Source: Meiothermus taiwanensis DSM 14542
GTDB lineage: Bacteria > Deinococcota > Deinococci > Deinococcales > Thermaceae
DNA length: 57,307 nucleotides
Direction: 5' to 3'
NCBI GenBank assembly: GCA_000482765.1
Contig: AXWR01000020.1
Span: 1 to 57,307, forward strand
In this document: in pieces, positions 8,753 to 17,290 of the stretch
Layout of the letters: every line of letters begins with the position of its first letter
How positions within the stretch are numbered: the first letter of the stretch is position 1
The notes under the pieces: model-generated
Seen by the model: the letters and a program-made list of their open reading frames with translations, nothing else
The model's database searches: none
What the model was told of the DNA's origin: nothing
Made by a program: the position numbers and the translations under genes

Positions 8753-9175
8753 TTACTCCTTGTGGGCAGGGGTCTCTTCTCGCGCCAGAATCTCCAACCA
8801 CTCGGCAAAATGCCGGCGCTGCTGAGGGCTTAGTCGTTCCAGGCGGCGCTCCAAAGCCTTCAGGATGTGCTGGCGGCTTTCCTCCAGCGCTGCCCGACCG
8901 GCCTCGGTCAGCTCAAAGCGGTAGCGGCGCAGGTCGGCAGGATCCAGCGAGCGCACCACCAAACCGGCCTGCTCGAGCCGCTTCAACATCTGGCTGATGG
9001 TAGGGGCTGGCATCTGCATGGCCCGCACCGCCTCGGTGGGGTAATGGTGGCGCTCAATTTCGGCCAGAAGCCAGGGGTCGGTTGGGGCCAGGCCGAGGTG
9101 CTCGAGGTGGGGCACCACCTCCTCTCGCAAACCACGGGACAGCCGCCATAGGTTGGTAAGTAAGCCCCAGGTCAT
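8753..9175 (-). CDS. MarR-family transcriptional repressor
   Basis: A 140-residue winged-helix regulator. Residues about 48-95 (TEAVRAMQMPAPTISQMLKR, then LEQAGLVVRSLDPADLRRYR) form the recognition helix and the charged wing, as in MarR/SlyA. The C-terminal helix LERLSPQQRRHFAEWLEILA is the usual dimerisation helix. It is first in a two-gene operon with the drug exporter, 6 bp upstream, so it most likely represses the exporter and itself until a ligand binds. The promoter in front places the ATG about 3 nt after the predicted transcription start, so the message is practically leaderless. Confidence 0.9.
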   Translation of the reverse strand: MTWGLLTNLWRLSRGLREEVVPHLEHLGLAPTDPWLLAEIERHHYPTEAVRAMQMPAPTISQMLKRLEQAGLVVRSLDPADLRRYRFELTEAGRAALEESRQHILKALERRLERLSPQQRRHFAEWLEILAREETPAHKE

Positions 9176-9184
9176 ACTTTCGTT

Positions 9185-9213
9185 AGTATAGTTTCAAAAC
9201 AAACTATTGTCAA
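9185..9213 (-). promoter_or_regulatory. marR-exporter promoter with operator in the spacer
   Basis: On the minus strand TTGACA (9213-9208) and TATACT (9190-9185) are 17 bp apart. An inverted repeat ATAGTTT-CAAAAC-AAACTAT (9188-9207) fills the spacer and the start of the -10 box. A bound MarR dimer would block RNA polymerase directly. Confidence 0.82.
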
Positions 9214-9284
9214 ATAAAATCTTTATGAAGACACTTTTCGCCCTCAAAACACCGGGCTGCAAAAAGGGCTATAAAATGGTGCCT

Positions 9285-9695
9285 ATGGAAATTGTAGGCC
9301 TTCGCGGCGCGCCCCACGAGACCCTCCGAGCCCTCAAGGAAGCCCTGAAGGGCGTTGACTTTCCCGAGGCTGTGGCGATCTATATCACCGACTGGCAGGA
9401 TCGGCGAGCCCAGGCCCGCTTCGCCCTCTTTGTGCGACAGGGCAAGCACCGCGTCTTAAGCCGAGATGCCTTCGGCCCACGGTTTGGCCTCGAGGGCGAC
9501 GCGGCGCTCAAAGACCTGACCCTCTGGCTGATTGAACGGGGCGTGACCGACTTCAAGGAAGCCGTGGTAGCCCCCTCCGAGTTCGCGGCATTGTTTGAGC
9601 TCGAGGCGGAAACAGCTCAGAAGCTGATTATGGCCAGCGCCAACCCCACCGACCCCATGCTCTACATAAAACGGGAATTCACCAGCCGGATGTAA
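9285..9695 (+). CDS. Conserved-looking protein of unknown function
   Basis: I do not recognise this family. The start ATG 9285 gives 136 residues (MEIVGLRGAPHETLRALKEA...). TATAAA at 9270-9275, nine bases before, looks like a -10 box for a leaderless message. An earlier in-frame TTG at 9207 would add 26 residues but overlaps the marR operator. The protein is mixed alpha/beta, with no signal peptide, membrane segment or Cys motif. It is divergent from marR. Its TAA stop is formed by the end of the repeat element that follows. Confidence 0.65.
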   Translation: MEIVGLRGAPHETLRALKEALKGVDFPEAVAIYITDWQDRRAQARFALFVRQGKHRVLSRDAFGPRFGLEGDAALKDLTLWLIERGVTDFKEAVVAPSEFAALFELEAETAQKLIMASANPTDPMLYIKREFTSRM

Positions 9696-9890
9696 TACCA
9701 GACTCGGTTAGTTCGTCACCATTCGGTGGCGAACTAACCCGACCGAAGTTATCCGCGTAGCGGAGGGCGATACCTCCCTTGGAAGGGATACGCTTTCTTC
9801 GCCGAGCGTAGCGAGGGGTGTGCTCTAGGATTCAAAAAGATAGCCTCTGGAGGTCTCTGTTCTGGATGGCTATCTTTTTGCATCCGGTAT
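9695..9890 (+). repeat. Inverted-repeat element copy B (long form)
   Basis: A 196-bp element. The left end is ATACCAGACTCGG and the right end GCATCCGGTAT, imperfect inverted copies of each other. Inside are a GTTAGTTCG...CGAACTAAC hairpin, a GC-rich middle with CTTCGCCGAGCGTAGCGAG, and a second hairpin, AAAAAGATAGCC paired with GGCTATCTTTTT. Each end overlaps the stop codon of a convergent neighbour: TAA of the gene on the left and TGA of the sufT-like gene on the right. The second hairpin has A and T tracts on both sides, so it could terminate transcription from both directions. Confidence 0.85.
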
Positions 9891-10219
9891 CAAACATTAA
9901 AACCAAACATCCGCATCTGGCGCTTGCCGTCCTCGGTCATGCGAGCCGGCGTCCAGGGCGGTGTCCAGACAAACTCCACATTCACAGCATTAACACCTGC
10001 CAGGCGCATCACCGCTATCTCGGCATCGGCCTTGACAATGTCCTGCGCGGGGCAGCCAATGGAGGTCAGGGTCATGGTGATGTCTACAATGCCGCCTTCC
10101 TTAACTTCGGCCTCGTAAACCAACCCCAGATCCACCACGTTCACCGGAATCTCCGGGTCGCGCACAACCTTGAGGGCCTCCAGAACTTGTTCTTTGGTGG
10201 GTAGCGTGGTCTCGCTCAT
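9890..10219 (-). CDS. SufT/MIP18-type iron-sulfur assembly protein (DUF59)
   Basis: A 109-residue single-domain protein. The motif DPEIPVNVVDLGLVYE, then TLTSIGCPAQ with the conserved Cys, are those of the DUF59 (MIP18/SufT/PaaD) family that helps mature iron-sulfur proteins. The start ATG 10219 is chosen because the protein then begins like family members and a TACCAT -10-like box lies 6 nt upstream; an upstream start at 10264 is less likely. It lies 81 bp after livF on the same strand. General iron-sulfur maturation is more likely than the PaaD role, because no other paa genes are visible. Confidence 0.85.
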   Translation of the reverse strand: MSETTLPTKEQVLEALKVVRDPEIPVNVVDLGLVYEAEVKEGGIVDITMTLTSIGCPAQDIVKADAEIAVMRLAGVNAVNVEFVWTPPWTPARMTEDGKRQMRMFGFNV

Positions 10220-10300
10220 AGCCCTATGGTACTTTAGGCCGGAGCCACACATGCTGAGCCGCATTCCAAAAAAGAGCGAGCTTGTACTTGCTCCTTCCCC

Positions 10301-11119
10301 TCACATAAAGCGCTTGCGCCGGCGGTAGCTTTTGACGTCCTTGTAGCTCTTGCGCCCACCCGACTTGGCTACGCCCAAATAGAACTCCTTCACGTCAGGG
10401 TTGGTCTCCAGGTATTCCCGGGTACCTTCCAGGGCAATCCGACCCGACTCCATGATGTAGCCGTAGTGGGCCACCGAAAGGGCCACTCGAGCGTTCTGTT
10501 CCACCACCAGCACCGTCACGCCTTCCTCGGCATTGATCTGGGCCACAATATCGAAAATTTCCCGTACCAGCAGGGGGGCCAGACCCAGACTCGGCTCGTC
10601 CAGCAGCAGCAGCTTGGGGTTGGCCAGCAGGGCCCGCCCAATGGCCAGCATCTGCTGCTCACCCCCGGAGCAGTAGCCCGCCAGACGGGTCTTGATCAGG
10701 GCCAGCTTGGGGAAGTAGTGGTAGATGCGCTCGAGATCCTCTCTTACCTTGGCCCCATCCCGCCGGGTCACCGCACCCACCCGCAGGTTCTCCTCCACCG
10801 TGAGGTGCTTGAACACCCGCCGCCCCTCCGGCACCTGCACAATGCCCTTTAGCACAATCTGCTCGGGCGGCTTGTTGGCGATGTTTTCACCCCGGTACAG
10901 AATGGAACCCGAGACCACCTGGCCGTCCTCAGGCACCAGCAACCCCGAGATGGCCCGCAGGGTGGTGGTTTTTCCCGCTCCGTTGGGGCCCAGCAAAGCG
11001 GTAATCTGCCCCTCGGGCACTTTCAGCGATACCCCGCGCAGCACCTGGATGATGTCCTTGTACACCACCTCGATGTTATTGACTTCCAGCAAAATGGGGC
11101 CCAGGTCTTCAGGGTGCAT
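10301..11119 (-). CDS. livF: Branched-chain amino acid-type ABC transporter ATPase LivF
   Basis: A 272-residue ABC ATPase. It has Walker A GPNGAGKTT, Q-loop VQVPEGRRVFKHLTVEENL, signature CSGGEQQMLAIGRALL and Walker B LLLLDEPSLGLAP. LivF proteins have just this order and short spacing. The family ends near 235 residues; here a Lys/Arg-rich tail (KSYKDVKSYRRRKRF) is added. I chose ATG 11119 because the earlier ATG at 11140 sits in the stem of a 14-bp hairpin. It is the last gene of the livG-ligase-livH-livM-binding protein-livF operon. Confidence 0.9.
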   Translation of the reverse strand: MHPEDLGPILLEVNNIEVVYKDIIQVLRGVSLKVPEGQITALLGPNGAGKTTTLRAISGLLVPEDGQVVSGSILYRGENIANKPPEQIVLKGIVQVPEGRRVFKHLTVEENLRVGAVTRRDGAKVREDLERIYHYFPKLALIKTRLAGYCSGGEQQMLAIGRALLANPKLLLLDEPSLGLAPLLVREIFDIVAQINAEEGVTVLVVEQNARVALSVAHYGYIMESGRIALEGTREYLETNPDVKEFYLGVAKSGGRKSYKDVKSYRRRKRFM

Positions 11120-11135
11120 ATAACCTCGTTGGTCA

Positions 11136-11180
11136 CCCATAGCCGGTAGCTTGCTCGAGCCCGTGTCTACCGGCTATGGG
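11136..11180 (-). promoter_or_regulatory. 14-bp inverted repeat between the binding-protein gene and livF
   Basis: CCCATAGCCGGTAG (11136-11149) and CTACCGGCTATGGG (11167-11180) pair perfectly around a 17-nt loop, starting 15 bp after the binding-protein stop. No T tract follows. Such hairpins behind binding-protein genes usually protect the upstream mRNA from 3' decay, giving more binding protein than ATPase. Confidence 0.75.
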
Positions 11181-11194
11181 GCGACAGTCTGATG

Positions 11195-12403
11195 CTATGG
11201 GTTGCGCACCTGCCGGAACAGGGCCGAAGTGAAGGGCTCGGTTACCGGCACAAACTTACCACCCCTGGCTTCCAGCACCCGCAGGCCCTCGGCACCGGTC
11301 TGCTCGCTGCGGGTAAAGTCAATCTCGATGCCGGCTTTGGTCGAAACCGCAAAGCCAGGCTTGAAGGCGTTGGGGCCGTTCATGCCAATCAAGGCCTGGT
11401 AGACGGTTTCGTTGTCAATGCGCCCATTGAAGCGCTGGGCCGCCCGCTTCATGGCCTCTATCGCTATAGCCGCCGCCAGCATCCCAGCGGTGTAGTTGGT
11501 GGAGTTGAGGATGTCTGCACTGCGGTTATATTTTTGAGCCAGCTGCTTCTGCAGGTTGATGCCCGGTGCGTTCTCGTCCAGGGTGTAGTAGCTGCTGGCC
11601 CACAAGAACCCCTCAGCGGCATCCCCTGCCAGACGAATCAGATCCGAGCCGCCGGTGTACACCGCCCCCATCTGACGAATCTTGCGGTTCAGGCCCAGGC
11701 GCTGGGCGTCCTTGAGAATGTTGGCCACCGGCCCGGCCACGTTCTGGTGGATGATAAACTGCGCCCCTGCTGCATCCAGGGCCCGCAGCAGCGCGGTGTT
11801 ATCCAGGTTGCCACTCCCCACCTCCCGCACATCCACGATGGTCTGGCCCAGGCGCTGGGCCGCCCGGCGGGCGTGATCCACCACCGCCCGCCCAAAGGGG
11901 CTGGGGTTGATCACCAGGGCAATCTTGGCGTTCTTGGTGGTGCGGTTGATGTACTCCATCAAAGCCACCACCTGCTCGGAGTAGCTGCTCACCGGCAAGA
12001 ACATGTACTGGTTGTTGGGTGGGTCAATCAGCCCGATGTGGGCCGAGGCCGGGATGGTGGGCATCTTCACCTCGTTGATGAGGGGCTTGAGTTGCAGCAT
12101 GGCCCCGGTGGAGTAGCCCAGGTAAATAGCTGGCTTGGCCCGATCCAGGGCTTCCTCAAAGATGCGCTGGGTGTTGGGGTTCTGGTACTGGTCGTCGCGC
12201 ACCGTGCAGTTCAGGGTAAAGTTAGGAATCAACTTCTGCTCGTTGGCGTACCTGCAGTAGTCCTCCACGCCGGCCCCGTAAGGCCCTCCCACATCCGAGG
12301 TCGGGCCGGTTATGGCCCCCGACCACAACAGGTTTACCGTGCGCCCTTGGGCCATAACCAGCCCCAGGAAGGCCATTGCCACTAAAATTATCGCTCGCTT
12401 CAT
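11195..12403 (-). CDS. Periplasmic substrate-binding protein of the Liv-type transporter
   Basis: A 402-residue type I periplasmic binding protein of the LivJ/AmiC-like superfamily. A Sec signal peptide (MKRAIILVAMAFLGLVMAQG) is visible with no lipobox. The mature part begins VNLLWSGAITGPTSDVGGPYG, the typical first strand and ligand loop of this fold. It lies in the operon between livM and livF. Because the operon contains an acyl-CoA ligase, the ligand may be an organic acid rather than a branched-chain amino acid; the sequence alone cannot decide. Confidence 0.88.
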   Translation of the reverse strand: MKRAIILVAMAFLGLVMAQGRTVNLLWSGAITGPTSDVGGPYGAGVEDYCRYANEQKLIPNFTLNCTVRDDQYQNPNTQRIFEEALDRAKPAIYLGYSTGAMLQLKPLINEVKMPTIPASAHIGLIDPPNNQYMFLPVSSYSEQVVALMEYINRTTKNAKIALVINPSPFGRAVVDHARRAAQRLGQTIVDVREVGSGNLDNTALLRALDAAGAQFIIHQNVAGPVANILKDAQRLGLNRKIRQMGAVYTGGSDLIRLAGDAAEGFLWASSYYTLDENAPGINLQKQLAQKYNRSADILNSTNYTAGMLAAAIAIEAMKRAAQRFNGRIDNETVYQALIGMNGPNAFKPGFAVSTKAGIEIDFTRSEQTGAEGLRVLEARGGKFVPVTEPFTSALFRQVRNP

Positions 12404-12469
12404 GATGCCTCCTCTATCTCGCCTATTGCAACGCGCCTGTCGCGGTGTTGCCCAGTCTTCCCTGCCCCG

Positions 12470-13546
12470 CTAGTACCTGAACGGCCAGGTTCGAAAATAA
12501 CTTCGCAAAAGCCGCCACCAGTTGTAGAGGCCTCTTGGCTCAAAGATCAAAAACAGCACAATCACCAAACCAAAGGAAAGGGGCAGCAGGGCCGAGGCCA
12601 CATCCACACCGGCCGGGGTGATGCTCTGAATAAAGGCGTTGGACTTCATCCATTCGGAGAGGCGCTCCATGTAAAGCCGCAGGAACTCGATAAAGGCCGG
12701 GCCCAGTAGGCTGCCCACCACCGTGCCCAGCCCGCCCACGATGGCCATAGCCAGGAGCGCCACCGAGCGGCTTAGGGTAAACTCCTCAACCACCACCGCC
12801 CGCTGCATATAGGCCAGCAAGCCCCCGGCCACCCCGCCATAAAAGGCCCCCAGGGCAAAGGCCATGAGCTTGGTTCGGCCCGGATCCATGCCCATGGCGT
12901 CGGCTGCGCGGTCGTTGTCGCGCACGGCAATAAGGGCCCGGCCATACTTGCCCCTTAGTAGATTGCGCCAGGCTATCACCATCAGTACCAGTACAAACAG
13001 GACAACGTAATACCAGAAGTAGTTGTGGTTGCGGAAACCGATTTCCAGGCCCAAAAAGTTGCGCATCTCCACTGGAATGGCCGCCCCCTGGGCCAGGGCC
13101 GGGCTGCGCCCCACCACCCAGACAAAGATCTCCTGAAAGGCCAGCGTGGCCAGCGCCAGGTAGAGGTGCTTAACCCGAAGGCTGGGGATGCCCACGATGA
13201 AGCCGATGATGGCCGCTGTAAAGCCCCCCAGGGGAATGGTCAGCCAGAAGGGCAGGCTGGGTGCGCTCAGGGCTACCGTATAGGCCCCTACCCCCATGAA
13301 CGCTGCCTGTCCCACGCTGATCAGGCCCGCGTAGCCGGTGGTGATGTTGAGTCCCAGCACGGCAATGGCGTAAATCAGAATGAAGTTGAGCACCAGCACC
13401 TGTGAGCGCTCGAGAAACAGCGGCAGTATACACAGTGCCAGCAAAAGCAGTACCACCGAGACAATCTCGCGGTAGTTGGCAAAGATGGTGGTGTCCTGCA
13501 CGTAAGAGGTGCGGTAGTTGCCAGTCTGAGCCCAGGGGTTACGCAT
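12470..13546 (-). CDS. livM: Liv-type ABC transporter permease LivM
   Basis: A hydrophobic 358-residue permease with about nine or ten membrane helices. YAIAVLGLNITTGYAGLISV followed by GQAAFMGVGAY and LALATLAFQEIF are LivM signatures, and GGLGTVVGSLLGPAFIEFLR lies near the end. ATG 13546 is chosen because GGGGG lies 6 nt upstream; an upstream TTG at 13570 has no ribosome-binding site. It works as a heterodimer with LivH in the inner membrane. Confidence 0.9.
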   Translation of the reverse strand: MRNPWAQTGNYRTSYVQDTTIFANYREIVSVVLLLLALCILPLFLERSQVLVLNFILIYAIAVLGLNITTGYAGLISVGQAAFMGVGAYTVALSAPSLPFWLTIPLGGFTAAIIGFIVGIPSLRVKHLYLALATLAFQEIFVWVVGRSPALAQGAAIPVEMRNFLGLEIGFRNHNYFWYYVVLFVLVLMVIAWRNLLRGKYGRALIAVRDNDRAADAMGMDPGRTKLMAFALGAFYGGVAGGLLAYMQRAVVVEEFTLSRSVALLAMAIVGGLGTVVGSLLGPAFIEFLRLYMERLSEWMKSNAFIQSITPAGVDVASALLPLSFGLVIVLFLIFEPRGLYNWWRLLRSYFRTWPFRY

Positions 13547-13585
13547 CGACATCCCCCATGCGACCGTCAAGCTGAATGGACGTGC

Positions 13586-14494
13586 TCATACCCGCTCAAT
13601 CTCCTCGGTACCAAATAGCCCGTGCGGCTTGAACCACAGCATCACCAGCAGCACCACAAAGGGCATCACGTACTGCGAACCGCCCCCTACCAGGCCAATC
13701 TGGCTAAAAAGCCCGTCCAGGTAGGCGGTGGAAAAAGACTGCAGGACACCGATGATAATTCCTCCCACCACCGCCCCCGGCACCGAGTCCAGTCCACCCA
13801 AAATCACCGCCGGAAACACGGCCAGCCCGATGGCGATCAGACCATCCTGGTTCAGGCCTGAGACCGCCCCCACCACAATGCCCGCGGCAGCAGCAGTAAG
13901 CCCGGCCACAGCCCAGGCCAGCGCAAACACCTGCTGTACCGAGACCCCCACACTCATCGCGGCCATCTGATCGTCGGCCACGGCCCGCATGGAGACCCCC
14001 AGCACCGAGCGCTGGAAGAACCAGCTAAACAACACCAGGAAAATAGCGGTAAAGCCAATCGCTAAAAGCTGCGGGTACGAAACGTTAACACCGCCCAGGC
14101 TAAGACCGCCCTGCGGTAGGAATTGCGGAAAGGTGAAGTTGCCCGAGCCAAAGGGGGTCAGGTACATCAGTCCGTCCAGCACGCTGGCCAGCCCGATGGT
14201 CACCATGATGACCGAGATGATCGGCTGGCCTACCAGCCTGCGCAGAAAAACCCGCTCGACCAAAAAGCCCAGCCCCGCGGTAAGCAGCATAGCCAGCAGC
14301 GCCGCCAGTAGAACCGGCAGCTTAACCCACACCGCCAGGGCATAGGCCATAAAAGCCCCAATGGCAATGAACTGACCGTTGGCAAAGTTGATAACCCGGC
14401 TGGACTTGTAAATCAGCACAAATCCCAGCCCCGCTAGGGCGTAGATGCAGCCCACGGCCACACCGGAAATGAGGTTTTGCACAAAATCAACCAT
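13586..14494 (-). CDS. livH: Liv-type ABC transporter permease LivH
   Basis: A 302-residue permease with about eight membrane helices. GCIYALAGLGFVLIYKSSRV followed by NFANGQF is the LivH signature near the N-terminus, and FPAVILGGLDSVPGAVVGG is the conserved cytoplasmic loop that contacts the ATPases. The start ATG lies one base after the stop of the acyl-CoA ligase gene, which indicates coupled translation. A GGGGGTG Shine-Dalgarno sequence lies within the end of the ligase gene. Confidence 0.92.
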   Translation of the reverse strand: MVDFVQNLISGVAVGCIYALAGLGFVLIYKSSRVINFANGQFIAIGAFMAYALAVWVKLPVLLAALLAMLLTAGLGFLVERVFLRRLVGQPIISVIMVTIGLASVLDGLMYLTPFGSGNFTFPQFLPQGGLSLGGVNVSYPQLLAIGFTAIFLVLFSWFFQRSVLGVSMRAVADDQMAAMSVGVSVQQVFALAWAVAGLTAAAAGIVVGAVSGLNQDGLIAIGLAVFPAVILGGLDSVPGAVVGGIIIGVLQSFSTAYLDGLFSQIGLVGGGSQYVMPFVVLLVMLWFKPHGLFGTEEIERV

Positions 14495-14495
14495 A

Positions 14496-16454
14496 CTACA
14501 CCCCCACTATTTCAGGCTTTCCGTCGGCCTCGAGCACCCGTACCTCCACCGAGACTTTTTGCACCGTGCCGTCCTGGTATTTGAACTCGGTATCTACCTG
14601 TACTTTGTCGGTGCCGCCATACAGCGCATCCACAATGGGCTGGTAGCGCTGCATGATGAACTTCCGGCGCACCTTGCCGGTGCGGGTTAGCTCGTCGTCG
14701 TCGGCGTCGAGCAGCTTATAGAGCAGCACGAAGCGCCGAATGCGCAGGTGCTCGGGAAGGCCCTGGTTGACATGCTGGACTTCCTTGCGAATAAGCTCGG
14801 CCACCTGCGGTTTTTGCGACAGATCGAGGTAGGTGGTGTAGGCAATCCGGTGATCCTCGGCCCATTTGCCTACGGTCTGGGGATCTACGTTGATGAAGGC
14901 GGTCAGGAAGGGCTTCTGGTCGCCAAAAACCACCGCTTCTTTGATGTAGGGGCTAAACTTGAGCTTGTTCTCGATAAACTGCGGGCTGAACATCTGCTGG
15001 GTACTGGTGTGCATCACATCCGATACCCGGTCGATCACCACCAGGTGCCCTTCGGGCGTGAGGTAGCCGGCGTCGCCGGTATGCAACCAGCCATCGGCGA
15101 AGGTCTCGGCGGTGGCCTCTGGGTTCTGCCAGTAGCCCGCCACCACCGCGTCCGAACGGCAGAGAATTTCGCCGCGCTCGCTGATTTTGACCTCGCCACC
15201 GGGAATCGGAAGCCCCACCGTGTCGGCCCGCACGTCGCCGTCGCGGTGCACGAAGGCAATCCCGATAATCTCGGTCTGGCCGTAGATTTGCTTGAGGTTG
15301 ACCCCAATGGCGTGGTAAAAGCGGAAGACATCCGGGCCCAGCGCCGCCCCCCCGGTATAGGCCCGGCGCAGCCGCAAAAAGCCAAGCTGGTCGCGCAAAG
15401 GCTTGAACATGATCTGGTCGGCGAACCAGTAGGCCAGGCGCAACCCCAGGGGCATGGGTTTACCGCGCATGCGGTAGTCGGCGGCGCGGTAGCCGATTTT
15501 GAGCATCTGCTGGTAGACCCAGCGGTTGAAGGCGTAGGTCTCGGAGATGCGCACCCAGGTCTGGCTCTGGATGCCCTCCCAGACCCTGGGCGGGCTGAAC
15601 ATCACGTGCGGCCCAATCTCCTTGAGGTCGGCCATGGCGGTCTCCACCGACTCGGGCATGTTGACGGCAAACCCACCGGCCAGGGCCATCCCCACCGACA
15701 TCATCTGCTCGCCAATCCAGGCGAAGGGCAGAAACGATAGGTAGTCGTCGGTGGGCTTTAGTGGGTCGATCTCCTGCAGCGCCACCCCCATGTGCAGCAG
15801 GTTGCGGTGCCGCAGCATGGCGGCCTTGGGACGGCCCGTGGTGCCGGAGGTGAGGGAGAGGTGGCAAACGTCCTCGGGATGGCCCTGGGCGATGCGCTCC
15901 TCCACGGCCTGGGGGTGCCTCTGCAGGTATTCCTCGCCCAGCCGCTCCACCTCGTCGAAGCTGATAATCCAGGGGTCGTCGCGGTAGGCCCGCATCCCCT
16001 TGGGGTCTTCGTAGATCACCTTGCGCACGCTGGGAATTTCGCTGCGGATTTCTAGGAGTTTGTCTACTTGCTCCTGGTCTTCGGCCACCACGAAGGCCGC
16101 CCCAGTGTACGAGAGCACGTAGGCGATCTCGGGGGGCAGCGAAGACTGGTAGACACCCACCGAGATGCCTCCCAGGGCCTGCGTCCCCAGTTCGGCGTAG
16201 AGCCACTCAGGGATGTTGTCGGCGATTACCGCCAGCCGCTCCCCTTTTTCGAAGCCCAGGGCCAAAAGCCCTGCGGCAAAGCGGGTCACGTGGCGGTAGT
16301 AGTCGGCGAAGGTAATTTCGTTCCAGATGCCCAGATCCTTCTCGCGGATGGCCACCTGTTTGGGCATCGCTCTAGCCCGCATTTGCAGCACCTGCGGGAG
16401 GGTGTATTTTTTGAGTTCGTAACCGGAAGGCATCGCGGATGGCTTACGCCCCAT
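14496..16454 (-). CDS. Acyl-CoA ligase (AMP-forming, long-chain type) inside the liv operon
   Basis: A 652-residue ANL-superfamily enzyme that activates a carboxylic acid with ATP and CoA. LSLTSGTTGRPKAAMLRHRN is the P-loop, IYGQTEIIGIAF the A5 region, LHTGDAGYLTPEGHLVVIDR the A7-A8 hinge, and LTRTGKVRRKF carries the catalytic C-terminal Lys. Length and layout match the FACL/FadD15-like group for long or medium-chain acids. The start ATG 16454 overlaps livG by 11 bp. Its place between livG and livH suggests that the transporter imports an acid that is activated on entry. The actual substrate is unknown. Confidence 0.88.
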   Translation of the reverse strand: MGRKPSAMPSGYELKKYTLPQVLQMRARAMPKQVAIREKDLGIWNEITFADYYRHVTRFAAGLLALGFEKGERLAVIADNIPEWLYAELGTQALGGISVGVYQSSLPPEIAYVLSYTGAAFVVAEDQEQVDKLLEIRSEIPSVRKVIYEDPKGMRAYRDDPWIISFDEVERLGEEYLQRHPQAVEERIAQGHPEDVCHLSLTSGTTGRPKAAMLRHRNLLHMGVALQEIDPLKPTDDYLSFLPFAWIGEQMMSVGMALAGGFAVNMPESVETAMADLKEIGPHVMFSPPRVWEGIQSQTWVRISETYAFNRWVYQQMLKIGYRAADYRMRGKPMPLGLRLAYWFADQIMFKPLRDQLGFLRLRRAYTGGAALGPDVFRFYHAIGVNLKQIYGQTEIIGIAFVHRDGDVRADTVGLPIPGGEVKISERGEILCRSDAVVAGYWQNPEATAETFADGWLHTGDAGYLTPEGHLVVIDRVSDVMHTSTQQMFSPQFIENKLKFSPYIKEAVVFGDQKPFLTAFINVDPQTVGKWAEDHRIAYTTYLDLSQKPQVAELIRKEVQHVNQGLPEHLRIRRFVLLYKLLDADDDELTRTGKVRRKFIMQRYQPIVDALYGGTDKVQVDTEFKYQDGTVQKVSVEVRVLEADGKPEIVGV

Positions 16455-17211
16455 GATCCACCCCCACGTAGGCTTCCTGCACCCGCGGGTTCTGGCTGAC
16501 CTCCTCGGGCAGGCCCGACGCAATCACCTGGCCGAAATCCAACACGTACACCCGGTCGGAGATGTCCATCACCACGCCCAGGTCGTGCTCGATGAGGATG
16601 ATGGTGGTGCCCCGTTCGGCCCGGATATCCAGGATGAAGCGCACCATGTCTTCTTTTTCCTCCAGGGTCATGCCGGCCATGGGCTCGTCCAGCAGCAAGA
16701 GCTTGGGCGCGAGGGCCAGGGCCCGGGCCACCTCGACCCGCTTGCGCACCCCGTAGGGCAGGTCGCCTACCAGGGCTTTTCGGTAGGGCTCGAGCTCCAT
16801 GAAATCTATGATCTCCTCGCAGAAGCGGCGGTTCTCCACCCCCACCCGCATGGCCCGGCCGTAGATCAGGATGTTGTCCAGCAGGTTGTAGTGGCCAAAG
16901 GTATGGCGGGCCATCAGGAGGTTCTCCAGCACCGACAGGCCGGTGAACAATTCGATATTTTGGAAAGCCCGGGCGATACCAAATTGGGTGACCTGGTGGG
17001 GCGAGGCGCGGGTCAGGTCGTGGCCCTCGAAGGTGATGCGGCCCGCACTGGGGTGGTAGAAACCGGAGATGCAGTTGAGCAGGCTGGTCTTGCCCGCGCC
17101 GTTGGGGCCAATCACCGAGACCAGCTCGCCCTGGGCGACCTCGAGGGAAACCTCGCTGAGGGCCCTCACCCCACCGAAGTTCAGCGATACACGTTCTACC
17201 TTGAGCTGCAC
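16444..17211 (-). CDS. livG: Liv-type ABC transporter ATPase LivG
   Basis: A 255-residue ABC ATPase, first gene of the six-gene operon. Walker A GPNGAGKTSLLNCISGFY, signature-side segment PYGVRKRVEVARALALAP, and Walker B LLLLDEPMAGMTLEEKEDM are visible. The signature reads LPYGVRKRVE, a variant of LSGGQ that is common in LivG. The start is GTG 17211, preceded by AGGAGG with a 4-nt gap. Transcription starts at a consensus promoter at 17291-17320. Confidence 0.92.
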   Translation of the reverse strand: MQLKVERVSLNFGGVRALSEVSLEVAQGELVSVIGPNGAGKTSLLNCISGFYHPSAGRITFEGHDLTRASPHQVTQFGIARAFQNIELFTGLSVLENLLMARHTFGHYNLLDNILIYGRAMRVGVENRRFCEEIIDFMELEPYRKALVGDLPYGVRKRVEVARALALAPKLLLLDEPMAGMTLEEKEDMVRFILDIRAERGTTIILIEHDLGVVMDISDRVYVLDFGQVIASGLPEEVSQNPRVQEAYVGVDHGA

Positions 17212-17266
17212 CTGGCCTCCTAAAACTTCCTAATAAACACCTCAAAGGCGCTTTGCGGATGACTAA

Positions 17267-17280
17267 CAAACAAGCGTTTG
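17267..17280. promoter_or_regulatory. TetR-like operator for the liv-ligase operon
   Basis: CAAACAAGCGTTTG is a pseudo-palindrome lying about 4-17 bases after the predicted transcription start. From memory, the T. thermophilus TetR-family regulator PaaR binds CNAACGNNCGTTNG; this site differs at one defined position. No TetR gene is in the window. Confidence 0.55.
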
Positions 17281-17290
17281 GTTGGGGCTG

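Noticed and set aside
9890..10219. PaaD of a phenylacetate pathway
   Set aside because: The DUF59 fold alone is shared with general iron-sulfur assembly proteins, and no other paa gene is nearby.
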